From a bacterium HR23 (GTDB lineage Bacteria > Chloroflexota > Dehalococcoidia > Lucifugimonadales > HRBIN23), in the NCBI GenBank assembly GCA_002923335.1, contig BEHZ01000071.1, forward strand, positions 1 through 8,833: a DNA stretch of 8,833 bases. The letters run 5' to 3'. This document shows positions 1-5,170 of this stretch, one piece after another (within the stretch, counting starts at the first letter, position 1; each line of letters opens with the position of its first letter). Below the pieces are notes generated by a model. The model was not told where the DNA came from. It did no database searches and saw nothing but the letters and a program-made list of their open reading frames with translations. Both the position numbers and the translations under genes were made by a program.

Positions 1-293
1 AGGAGGTGCTGAACGCCACCACGCCGGTGCTGGTGGACTTCTGGGCCGAGTGGTGCGGGCCGTGCAAGATGATCGCCCCCTTTGTGGAGCAGTTGGCCGA
101 GGAATACGACGGGCGGGTGAAGGTGGCCAAGATGGATGTGGACGCCAACCCCGAGACCCCCGTGCGCTACGGCATCCGTGCCATCCCCACTCTTATCATC
201 TTCAAGAACGGCCAGCCGGTGGACCAGATCGTCGGTGCAGTGCCCAAGGCCACCCTGCGCCGGCGCTTGGAGGCGGCTCTGGCTTCCTCGTAA
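1..293 (+). CDS. trxA: Thioredoxin, 5'-truncated by window edge
   Basis: Small cytoplasmic dithiol-disulfide oxidoreductase that reduces protein disulfides and is itself recharged by thioredoxin reductase. The reading frame is open from base 3. The visible protein has the WCGPC active site (cysteine codons at 54-56 and 63-65), the preceding VLVDFWAEW strand, the MDVDANP strand, the cis-proline AIPT motif and the FKNGQ turn, in the usual order for thioredoxin. A GTG at base 6 could be read as a start, but that would remove the first beta-strand and helix. The preceding codon is GAG in frame and the family normally has 12-20 more residues here, so the gene most likely begins upstream of the window. 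The stop is TAA at 291-293. The tRNA-Sec gene begins only 27 bases later with no clear promoter between, so co-transcription is possible. Thioredoxin identity is firm; the exact paralogue name is a convention. Confidence 0.93.
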   Translation, partial: EVLNATTPVLVDFWAEWCGPCKMIAPFVEQLAEEYDGRVKVAKMDVDANPETPVRYGIRAIPTLIIFKNGQPVDQIVGAVPKATLRRRLEAALASS

Positions 294-320
294 ACCTGGC
301 TCCCCCAAAGAGGGGCCGAC

Positions 321-410
321 GGGAGTGGATGGGGCCCGGTGGCCCTCGCGGTCTTCAAAACCGCAGGCCCGCCGTCGGCGGGCAGTGGGTTCGACTCCCT
401 CCCGCTCCCG
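321..410 (+). tRNA. selC: tRNA-Sec (anticodon UCA), selenocysteine tRNA
   Basis: The tRNA is charged with serine, converted to selenocysteinyl-tRNA, and delivered by SelB to in-frame UGA codons. It folds by hand as follows. The acceptor stem has 8 bp (321-328 with 402-409, one G-U pair) and discriminator G410. The D stem has 6 bp (331-336 with 341-346, the outermost pair G-U) closing a 4-base loop CGGT. The anticodon stem has 5 perfect pairs (348-352 with 360-364) around loop CTTCAAA, with TCA at 355-357. The variable arm is a perfect 7-bp stem (367-373 with 377-383) with a 3-base loop. The T loop is TTCGACT (390-396). The 8-bp acceptor plus 5-bp T stem, the 6-bp D stem with tiny loop, the long variable arm and G73 are the known marks of bacterial tRNA-Sec and exclude tRNA-Ser or a UGA-suppressor tRNA-Trp. 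The T stem (385-389 with 397-401) has one U-U mismatch (386/400). The 3' CCA is not encoded (TTC follows). Confidence 0.94.
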
Positions 411-427
411 TTCCCTTCTAGCCCATA

Positions 428-452
428 AGGGGTGGGGGTTTCCTCCACCCCT
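428..452 (+). repeat. Inverted repeat (8-bp hairpin) after tRNA-Sec
   Basis: AGGGGTGG (428-435) is the exact reverse complement of CCACCCCT (445-452), with a 9-base loop. It is the first of the stem-loops in the 115-base spacer between tRNA-Sec and the HypE-like gene. No run of T follows it, so it is not a classical intrinsic terminator. It could still protect the tRNA precursor end or mark a processing site. Confidence 0.5.
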
Positions 453-453
453 G

Positions 454-480
454 CAGGGGCGGGTCAACGACCCGCCCCTG
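454..480. repeat. Perfect 27-base palindromic hairpin, REP-like candidate
   Basis: CAGGGGCGGGTC (454-465) pairs perfectly with GACCCGCCCCTG (469-480) around a 3-base loop, AAC. A 12-bp GC-rich stem would be very stable in RNA and reads the same from either strand. The sequence after it (TGTGTAAAGG) lacks a T tract, so a Rho-independent terminator is only a weak reading. From memory, GGGGCGGGT...ACCCGCCCC palindromes are scattered between genes in Chloroflexota and cyanobacteria, so this may be one copy of a dispersed repeat. The window contains no second copy to confirm that. Confidence 0.65.
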
Positions 481-525
481 TGTGTAAAGGTGCACCCCCT
501 CCTTGGGGGCAAGGAAAGGAAGCCT

Positions 526-1560
526 ATGGACATACCCCACCGCTTGCCGGCAGGGAAACTGCCCCCCGCTCTGCTCCAGCGCCTGCTGGAGATGGCCCGA
601 AGCGCCGACCCCCGGCTGGTGGTGGGACCGGGCTTAGGAGCGGACGCGGCGGTGCTGGACATGGGACAGCACCTGCTGGTGGCCAAGAGCGACCCCGTTA
701 CCTTCGCCACCGACCTGCTGGGGTGGTATCTGGTGCAGGTGAACGCCAACGACATCGCCTGCATGGGCGCCCGCCCCCGCTGGCTTTTATGCACCCTCCT
801 GCTCCCCGAAGGGTGCCCCCCCTCCCTGGCGGAGGAGGTCTTCCGGCAGGTGGTGGAGGCCTGCCAGCCCTTAGGGGTGAGCGTTATCGGGGGCCACACA
901 GAGATAACCTATGGCCTCCCCCGCCCCATTGCGGTAGGGGCCATGCTGGGGGAGGTGGAGCGTGGGCGTCTGGTGCGCCCAGGGGGCACCCAGCCGGGGG
1001 ATGTGCTCCTCCTCACCAAAGGCATCGCCCTGGAAGGGACGGCCCTTTTGGCCCGGGAGGCGCCTGACGCCCTGCGGGAGCGGGGCGTGCCCACAGAGGT
1101 GATCGCCCGTGCCCAGCGTCTTCTGCTGGAGCCGGGGATTAGCGTGGTGCGGGAGGCCCTCTCCGCAGCGGCGACGGGCCAGGTGCACGCCCTCCACGAC
1201 CCCACCGAGGGGGGCCTGGCCACCGCCCTCCGGGAAATGGCCATCCCTGCAGGAGTGGGCCTTGAGGTGGACGGCGATGCCATCCCTATCCTGCCGGAGT
1301 GCAGGGCAGTGTGCTCCGCCCTGGGCCTGGACCCCCTGGGACTGCTGGCATCGGGGGCGCTGGTGATGGCGGTGCCCCCCGAGGCGCAGGCGAGCGTTCG
1401 GCGGGCGGTAGAGGAGGAGGGTATCCCCTGCGTCCCTATTGGAAAGGTGCTGGCACGAGGGGAGGGACTTTTCCTCCTCCATAGGGGAAGACGGGAGAGC
1501 TTGCCCGTCTTCCCTCGGGACGAAGTGGCCCGCTGGTTCAGCGGTCGCCGGGGTGGATAG
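526..1560 (+). CDS. HypE-like AIR-synthase-related protein
   Basis: Belongs to the ATP-binding PurM/HypE/ThiL/SelD fold, whose members use ATP to phosphorylate or dehydrate small substrates. The 344-residue protein has the glycine/aspartate nucleotide motif GPGLGADAAV (residues 34-43), NANDIACMGARP (73-84), GGHTEIT (122-128), the LLTKGIALEGTA segment (162-173) and HDPTEGG (224-230). These are arranged as in archaeal-style HypE relatives. Classical HypE ends in a conserved cysteine that carries the thiocarboxamide/cyanide ligand; this protein ends RRGG with no cysteine near the tail. It also lacks the N-terminal Cys/Sec-containing loop of SelD, so neither function can be assigned. The ATG at 526 is chosen because AAGGAAAGG lies 6 bases upstream and homologous sequence starts just after it. 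An open frame continues upstream to about 136 but would run through the tRNA. EamA follows 3 bases after the stop. Confidence 0.85.
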   Translation: MDIPHRLPAGKLPPALLQRLLEMARSADPRLVVGPGLGADAAVLDMGQHLLVAKSDPVTFATDLLGWYLVQVNANDIACMGARPRWLLCTLLLPEGCPPSLAEEVFRQVVEACQPLGVSVIGGHTEITYGLPRPIAVGAMLGEVERGRLVRPGGTQPGDVLLLTKGIALEGTALLAREAPDALRERGVPTEVIARAQRLLLEPGISVVREALSAAATGQVHALHDPTEGGLATALREMAIPAGVGLEVDGDAIPILPECRAVCSALGLDPLGLLASGALVMAVPPEAQASVRRAVEEEGIPCVPIGKVLARGEGLFLLHRGRRESLPVFPRDEVARWFSGRRGG

Positions 1561-1563
1561 GGG

Positions 1564-2466
1564 ATGCGTTCCCCCTCGTCCCGGCGGAACCCGGCCCTTC
1601 CGACACGGTGGGAGGCGTCCACCTATGGGGGGTTGGTGGCGGGCGTGCTGGCGGTCTCCAGCGCAGCGGTGCTCATCCGCCTGGCGGAGGCCCCCGCTCT
1701 GGCGGTAGGGGTGTGGCGGACGGGTGTGGCGGGGCTTCTTTTTCTGCCCCTGGCGTGGGCACTGCATCGCCTCGCCCTTTTGCGGATAGGGTGGCGGAGG
1801 GGCATCCTCCTGGTGGCGTCGGGCGTGGGGTTAGCCCTCCACTTCGCCTTCTGGATCCTCTCTCTGGACTACACCACGGTGGCCAGTTCGGTGGTGATAG
1901 TAACCGCCAACCCCCTCCTGGTGGCGCTGGCGTCGTGGGCCTTTTTGGGGGAGAAGCCGGGGCGTCGGACGCTGGTGGGGATAGGGGTTGCCCTGGTGGG
2001 GGGCCTGGTGCTGGCCTGGGGAGACCTGCGGTTGGGGCGTCGGGAACTGATGGGGGATGGGCTAGCCCTGTTGGGGGCGCTGGCGGTGGCGGTATATTAC
2101 ATCGTGGGGCGTGGAGTGCGACCGCATCTGCCCCTGCTGGCGTATGTGGGGCCGGTGTATGGCGTGGCGGCCCTTCTGCTGGGGCTGGCCAGCCTGGGGC
2201 TGGGAGTGCCCTTGTGGGGATGGAGCGGGCGGAGCCTAGCCTTTCTCCTCCTGGTGGCCCTGCTCCCGCAGGTGGTGGGCCACACCCTGCTGAACTGGAC
2301 GCTAGGGCGCTTGCCGGCAGTGGTGGTGTCCTCGGCGGTCATGGCAGAGCCGGTAGTGGCCGCGGCGCTGGCGTGGGTAATGCTGGGGGAGAAGCCGACG
2401 CCGCCGACGGTGGTGGGGGGAGGGCTGATCGTAGGCGGGGTATGGTGGGCGGTGCGGAGAGGGTAA
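1564..2466 (+). CDS. EamA-type (DMT superfamily) transporter
   Basis: Integral membrane protein of 300 residues, predicted to move a small metabolite across the cytoplasmic membrane; the substrate cannot be told from sequence. Hydrophobic stretches give about ten helices in two similar halves, the hallmark of the drug/metabolite transporter superfamily. The duplication is visible: each half ends with the EamA signature LGEKP (residues 128-132 and 274-278) followed by a glycine-rich helix (GIGVALVGG and GGGLIVGG). The N-terminus is short, basic and cytoplasmic (MRSPSSRRNP). The ATG at 1564 lies 3 bases after the previous stop, and GGATAGGGG acts as a weak ribosome binding site, so it is very likely in one operon with the HypE-like gene. 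Family assignment is confident; physiological role is unknown. Confidence 0.9.
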   Translation: MRSPSSRRNPALPTRWEASTYGGLVAGVLAVSSAAVLIRLAEAPALAVGVWRTGVAGLLFLPLAWALHRLALLRIGWRRGILLVASGVGLALHFAFWILSLDYTTVASSVVIVTANPLLVALASWAFLGEKPGRRTLVGIGVALVGGLVLAWGDLRLGRRELMGDGLALLGALAVAVYYIVGRGVRPHLPLLAYVGPVYGVAALLLGLASLGLGVPLWGWSGRSLAFLLLVALLPQVVGHTLLNWTLGRLPAVVVSSAVMAEPVVAAALAWVMLGEKPTPPTVVGGGLIVGGVWWAVRRG

Positions 2467-2541
2467 GGATCTCCGTCAAGGGGAAACGGGCGGGCTCCAG
2501 CAAAGGTGCCCCTTTGGCCAGCCCCCTCCCCGGCGTGCCCC
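2467..2541 (+). other. Spacer after EamA gene with small hairpin
   Basis: Non-coding spacer. CAAAGG (2501-2506) pairs with CCTTTG (2511-2516) around the 4-base loop TGCC. No T tract follows, so terminator function for the upstream operon is only possible. The open frame of cinA extends back to 2506, but start-site evidence favours 2617, which leaves this stretch untranslated. Confidence 0.35.
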
Positions 2542-2570
2542 TGGACATCCGGCCCTCCCCCCGATACAAT
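2542..2570 (+). promoter_or_regulatory. Sigma70-type promoter of cinA
   Basis: The -35 box TGGACA (2542-2547) and -10 box TACAAT (2565-2570) each match the consensus at 5 of 6 positions and are separated by exactly 17 bases. Transcription would start near 2577, giving a leader of about 40 bases before the cinA ATG at 2617. Such AT-containing boxes stand out in this GC-rich sequence. The ATG at 2569 overlaps the -10 box, which argues against it as the cinA start. Confidence 0.65.
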
Positions 2571-2616
2571 GGCACAGGTTGGCACCTCTACGGGCCACCC
2601 CGGCAGAGAGGTGGGC

Positions 2617-3870
2617 ATGGGCGACGGCCAGACCTGGGCAGAGATACTCTCCATCGGCACCGAACTGCTGATGGGGGAGATTGTGGACACCAACGCGGCG
2701 TGGCTGGCGTCCCGCTTGCCACCCCTCGGTATCACCCTGCGCTGGGTAACCCAGGTGGGTGACGACCTGGGCGACCTTACCTACGCCCTCCGCCAGGCCC
2801 TGGGGCGCTCCCAGGTCATTATCACCACCGGGGGTCTTGGCCCCACCGCCGACGACCTCACCCGTGAGGCGGTGGCCCAAGTGCTGGGGGAGACGCTCAC
2901 GGTGGACGACGCCCTCCTGGCCCACCTGCAGGCCTACTTCCAGCGCCGGGGCGTCCCCATGGCCCAGGCCAACATCAAGCAGGCCATGCGTATCCCCTCG
3001 GCTCTGCCCCTGCCTAACCCCCGGGGCACTGCTCCCGGTTGGTGGGTAGAGCAGGACGGGCATATTATCGTGTGCATGCCTGGCGTCCCCCACGAGATGG
3101 AACACATGTGGAACAACGAGGTCGCCCCCCGCCTCCAGCAAAAGGTGCGGGGAACGGTTATCCTTACCCGCACTATCAAGACCTTTGGCATGCCCGAAGG
3201 CTCGGTGGGCGAACTGGTCCAAGAGTTCTTCGGCAAGGAAAACCCCTACCTGGGCATCTACGCCAAGCCTGACGGCATCCACCTCCGCCTCATCGCCCGT
3301 GCCCCCTCCCGTGCCGAGGCCTTGAGCCTTCTCCAACCCGTGGAGGACGCCATCCGCCAGCGCCTCGCCCCGATTATCTGGGGCGTGGACGATGAGACCC
3401 CGGAGAAGCAGGTAGGGGCGCTCCTGAAGGAGAACCGCTGGAGCCTGGCGGTGATGGAGTCCTGCACCGGGGGGCTGTTGGCCAGCACCATCACCGATGT
3501 GGCCGGCAGTTCCACCTACTTCCGGGGCGGTGCGGTAACCTACACCGCCGAGGCCAAAATCGCCCACGGGGTAGACGGCCGCCTTATTGAAACCTACGGC
3601 GTTGTCAGCCCGCAGGTGGCGGAGGATATGGCCCGTGCGGTGCGGGAGGGCTTCCAGGCAGATTTCGGCATCGGCATTACAGGGGTGGCCGGCCCTGACC
3701 CCCTGGAAGGGAAGCCCCCGGGCACCGTATTCATCGGCATCGCCTGGGAGGGGGGAACCCGCTCGGTGGCGGGGCGCTACCCCCCGGACCGCAACCTGGT
3801 GAAGCGCCGTGCGGTGATGCACGCCCTGCTGGAACTCCATCGCACCCTTGCCCAGCGGGTCCGAGGCTAG
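2617..3870 (+). CDS. cinA: CinA family protein, NMN deamidase / ADP-ribose-type hydrolase
   Basis: Two-domain cytoplasmic protein of 417 residues, a normal CinA length. The N-terminal MoaB/Mog-like domain (about 9-175) shows LSIGTELLMGEIVDTNAAWL at its start, TTGGLGPTADD (70-80) and CMPGVPHEME (153-162). The C-terminal PncC-type domain (about 260-415) carries ESCTGG (281-286, probable catalytic Ser282), SGSS-like AGSST, GGAVTYT, YGVVSP and GITGVAGP (353-360). PncC enzymes deamidate nicotinamide mononucleotide to recycle the pyridine ring into NAD, and in some bacteria CinA is linked to competence. The ATG at 2617 is preferred: AGAGAGGTG precedes it and the protein then begins just ahead of the conserved EILSIGTELL strand. 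GTG at 2611 is an in-frame alternative. Upstream ATG/GTG codons (2506, 2569) fall before or inside the promoter. A hairpin covers its stop codon. Confidence 0.95.
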   Translation: MGDGQTWAEILSIGTELLMGEIVDTNAAWLASRLPPLGITLRWVTQVGDDLGDLTYALRQALGRSQVIITTGGLGPTADDLTREAVAQVLGETLTVDDALLAHLQAYFQRRGVPMAQANIKQAMRIPSALPLPNPRGTAPGWWVEQDGHIIVCMPGVPHEMEHMWNNEVAPRLQQKVRGTVILTRTIKTFGMPEGSVGELVQEFFGKENPYLGIYAKPDGIHLRLIARAPSRAEALSLLQPVEDAIRQRLAPIIWGVDDETPEKQVGALLKENRWSLAVMESCTGGLLASTITDVAGSSTYFRGGAVTYTAEAKIAHGVDGRLIETYGVVSPQVAEDMARAVREGFQADFGIGITGVAGPDPLEGKPPGTVFIGIAWEGGTRSVAGRYPPDRNLVKRRAVMHALLELHRTLAQRVRG

Positions 3871-3886
3871 CCGAGAGGCTAGCCGT
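3863..3886 (+). terminator. Tandem 12-base repeat forming hairpin over cinA stop; possible terminator
   Basis: Two adjacent 12-base units, GAGGCTAGCCGA and GAGGCTAGCCGT, differ at one base. Each contains the self-complementary GGCTAGCC, so the copies can pair (3865-3872 with 3877-3884), making an 8-bp stem capped by GAGA, a GNRA-type tetraloop. The cinA TAG stop lies within the 5' arm. A pyrimidine-rich run with two copies of CCCCTTTTCCCC (about 3891-3917) follows. That is poor in T for an intrinsic terminator, so termination or 3'-end protection is a moderate inference. Confidence 0.45.
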
Positions 3887-3945
3887 GTCTCCCCTTTTCC
3901 CCCAGCCCCTTTTCCCCTTACCCTAATCCTGACGAGGAGGCTCCC

Positions 3946-4980
3946 ATGAAAGTCGCCATTATCAATGTTACGGGCTACGCCGGAGTGGAACTGGCCCGCA
4001 TCCTGGCCCGCCACCCCCATGTGCGCATCGTCTCGGTAACGGGGCGGAGCGAGGCGGGCAAGCCCCTGGGGGAAGTCTTCCCCCATCTGGCCGGCCTGGG
4101 CCTCACCATTGAAAAGGAGGTCTCCGCCAGCGTGGACCTGGTCTTCTCCGCCCTGCCCCAGAAGGCCAGCGCCGAGGCCTGCCTCCCCTTCCTGAAGGCG
4201 GGGGTCAAGGTGATAGACATCAGCGCCGACTTCCGCCTCAAGGCGCAGGAGTATGAGCAGTGGTATGGCGTCCGCCACCCCTGCCCCGAATACCTGGAGG
4301 AGGCGGTCTACGGCCTCACGGAACTGCATAGGCAGGAGATCGCCTCGGCCCGTCTGGTAGCCAACCCAGGGTGCTACCCCACGGGAGCGGTGCTGGCCCT
4401 GGCCCCCGCCATCAAACACCGCCTTATCACCGGCGACATCATCGTGGACGCCAAGTCGGGGGTATCGGGGGCGGGGCGCTCCCTCTCCCTCTTCACCCAC
4501 TTCTCCGAGGTGAACGAGAATGTGATGGCCTATTCGGTGGACGGCCACCGCCACCTGCCCGAAATCACCCACGAGTTGGAGAGGGTCGCCCCCGAGGGCT
4601 TCACGCCCCGTGTTACCTTCTTGACCCACCTCATCCCCATGACCCGTGGCATCTTGTGCTCCTGCTACGCCCCCTTGCGCCCCGGCGCCCTCCCCAGCGG
4701 AGAGAAAGGCGTCCGTGAACTCCGAGACCTCTACCGGGAGTTTTACCGGGGGGAACCTTTCGTGAAGGTGGTGGACACCTCTCCTATGACCAAGCACACC
4801 CTGGGCAACAACGACTGCCTGGTCTTCCCCACCATAGACCACCGCACCCAGCGTCTGATGGTCATCAGCGCGCTGGACAACCTGGTGAAGGGAGCAGCGG
4901 GGCAGGGAGTGCAAAATATGAACCTCATGTTCGGCCTACCCGAGACGGAGGGGCTGGAGCAGTTGGCTTTATATCCCTAG
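3946..4980 (+). CDS. argC: N-acetyl-gamma-glutamyl-phosphate reductase
   Basis: Catalyses the NADPH-dependent reduction of N-acetyl-glutamyl-5-phosphate to the semialdehyde, third step of arginine biosynthesis, in the cytoplasm. At 344 residues it is a typical type 1 ArgC. Seen in order: N-terminal Rossmann start MKVAIINVTGYAGVEL (a variant of the usual GASGYAG, with NVTG), SALPQKAS (68-75), IDISADFRL (90-98), catalytic-cysteine motif NPGCYPT with Cys143, KSGVSGAGR (170-178), and the HRHLPEI histidine motif (201-207). The ATG at 3946 has an ideal site, GAGGAGG, 5 bases upstream. Other arg genes are not adjacent, though a partner could lie elsewhere. The 3' end of the gene contains the -35 box of the tRNA-Glu promoter. 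Assignment is firm. Confidence 0.97.
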   Translation: MKVAIINVTGYAGVELARILARHPHVRIVSVTGRSEAGKPLGEVFPHLAGLGLTIEKEVSASVDLVFSALPQKASAEACLPFLKAGVKVIDISADFRLKAQEYEQWYGVRHPCPEYLEEAVYGLTELHRQEIASARLVANPGCYPTGAVLALAPAIKHRLITGDIIVDAKSGVSGAGRSLSLFTHFSEVNENVMAYSVDGHRHLPEITHELERVAPEGFTPRVTFLTHLIPMTRGILCSCYAPLRPGALPSGEKGVRELRDLYREFYRGEPFVKVVDTSPMTKHTLGNNDCLVFPTIDHRTQRLMVISALDNLVKGAAGQGVQNMNLMFGLPETEGLEQLALYP

Positions 4981-4991
4981 CGTGGGATAAT
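4963..4991 (+). promoter_or_regulatory. Promoter of tRNA-Glu, overlapping argC 3' end
   Basis: TTGGCT (4963-4968, 4 of 6 match to TTGACA) and GATAAT (4986-4991, 5 of 6 match to TATAAT) are spaced by 17 bases. The -10 box ends 10 bases before the mature tRNA 5' end at 5002, so transcription would begin a few bases ahead of the tRNA, as is common for tRNA genes. The -35 box is within argC coding sequence. Confidence 0.6.
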
Positions 4992-5001
4992 GGAGGTGCA
5001 G

Positions 5002-5075
5002 GCCCCCATCGTCTAGCGGACCAGGACACCGGCCTTTCAAGCCGGAAATCAGGGGTTCGAATCCCCTTGGGGGCA
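5002..5075 (+). tRNA. tRNA-Glu (anticodon UUC)
   Basis: The acceptor stem has 7 bp (5002-5008 with 5068-5074), discriminator A5075. The anticodon stem CCGGC/GCCGG is perfect (5029-5033 with 5041-5045), with loop CTTTCAA and anticodon TTC at 5036-5038. The T stem is AGGGG/CCCCT (5051-5055 with 5063-5067) with loop TTCGAAT. The GTCTAG D-arm start is typical of bacterial tRNA-Glu. The 3' CCA is not encoded (CAC follows). The 95 bases between this gene and glpD contain only a weak GCCC/GGGC hairpin (5079-5094) followed by CTTTGG, and a TATGCT box (5133-5138) without a convincing -35. Confidence 0.96.
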
Positions 5076-5144
5076 CACGCCCGGTCAGCGGGGCCTTTGG
5101 TTCGCTTCCCCTGCCCACGGCGGTGGGTGCCCTATGCTACCCTT

Positions 5145-5161
5145 AGGGGAGACCTTCCCCT
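5145..5161 (+). other. Small hairpin in glpD leader
   Basis: AGGGGA (5145-5150) pairs with TCCCCT (5156-5161) around a 5-base loop GACCT. It ends 9 bases before the GTG start of glpD and borders the only purine-rich stretch (GGGGG, 5162-5166) able to serve as ribosome binding site. A regulatory role is possible but unproven, and a 6-bp hairpin can occur by chance in GC-rich DNA. Confidence 0.3.
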
Positions 5162-5170
5162 GGGGGCAGT

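Noticed and set aside
54..65. Thioredoxin active site as a selenocysteine variant
   Set aside because: Both active-site codons are TGC, so it is an ordinary CGPC thioredoxin.
298..317. GG-CCCC / GGGG-CC hairpin as trx terminator
   Set aside because: The stem needs a 2-base bulge, has no T tract, and runs into the tRNA-Sec 5' end within 4 bases.
136..525. Upstream extension of the HypE-like reading frame to about base 136
   Set aside because: It would overlap thioredoxin in another frame and translate through tRNA-Sec; the ATG at 526 has a proper ribosome binding site and the homologous sequence starts there.
3891..3917. Two CCCCTTTTCCCC copies as a repeat element or promoter region for argC
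   Set aside because: Low-complexity pyrimidine sequence; no paired -35/-10 boxes and no longer repeat unit.
2476..4914. Open frame of 812 codons on the minus strand opposite cinA and argC
   Set aside because: It spans two well-recognised genes and their spacer, its translation has no recognisable domain, and long antisense open frames are common in GC-rich DNA with biased third positions.
5111..5138. CTGCCC-16-TATGCT as a glpD promoter
   Set aside because: Only 3 of 6 and 4 of 6 matches to the consensus boxes with non-ideal spacing; not enough to call.
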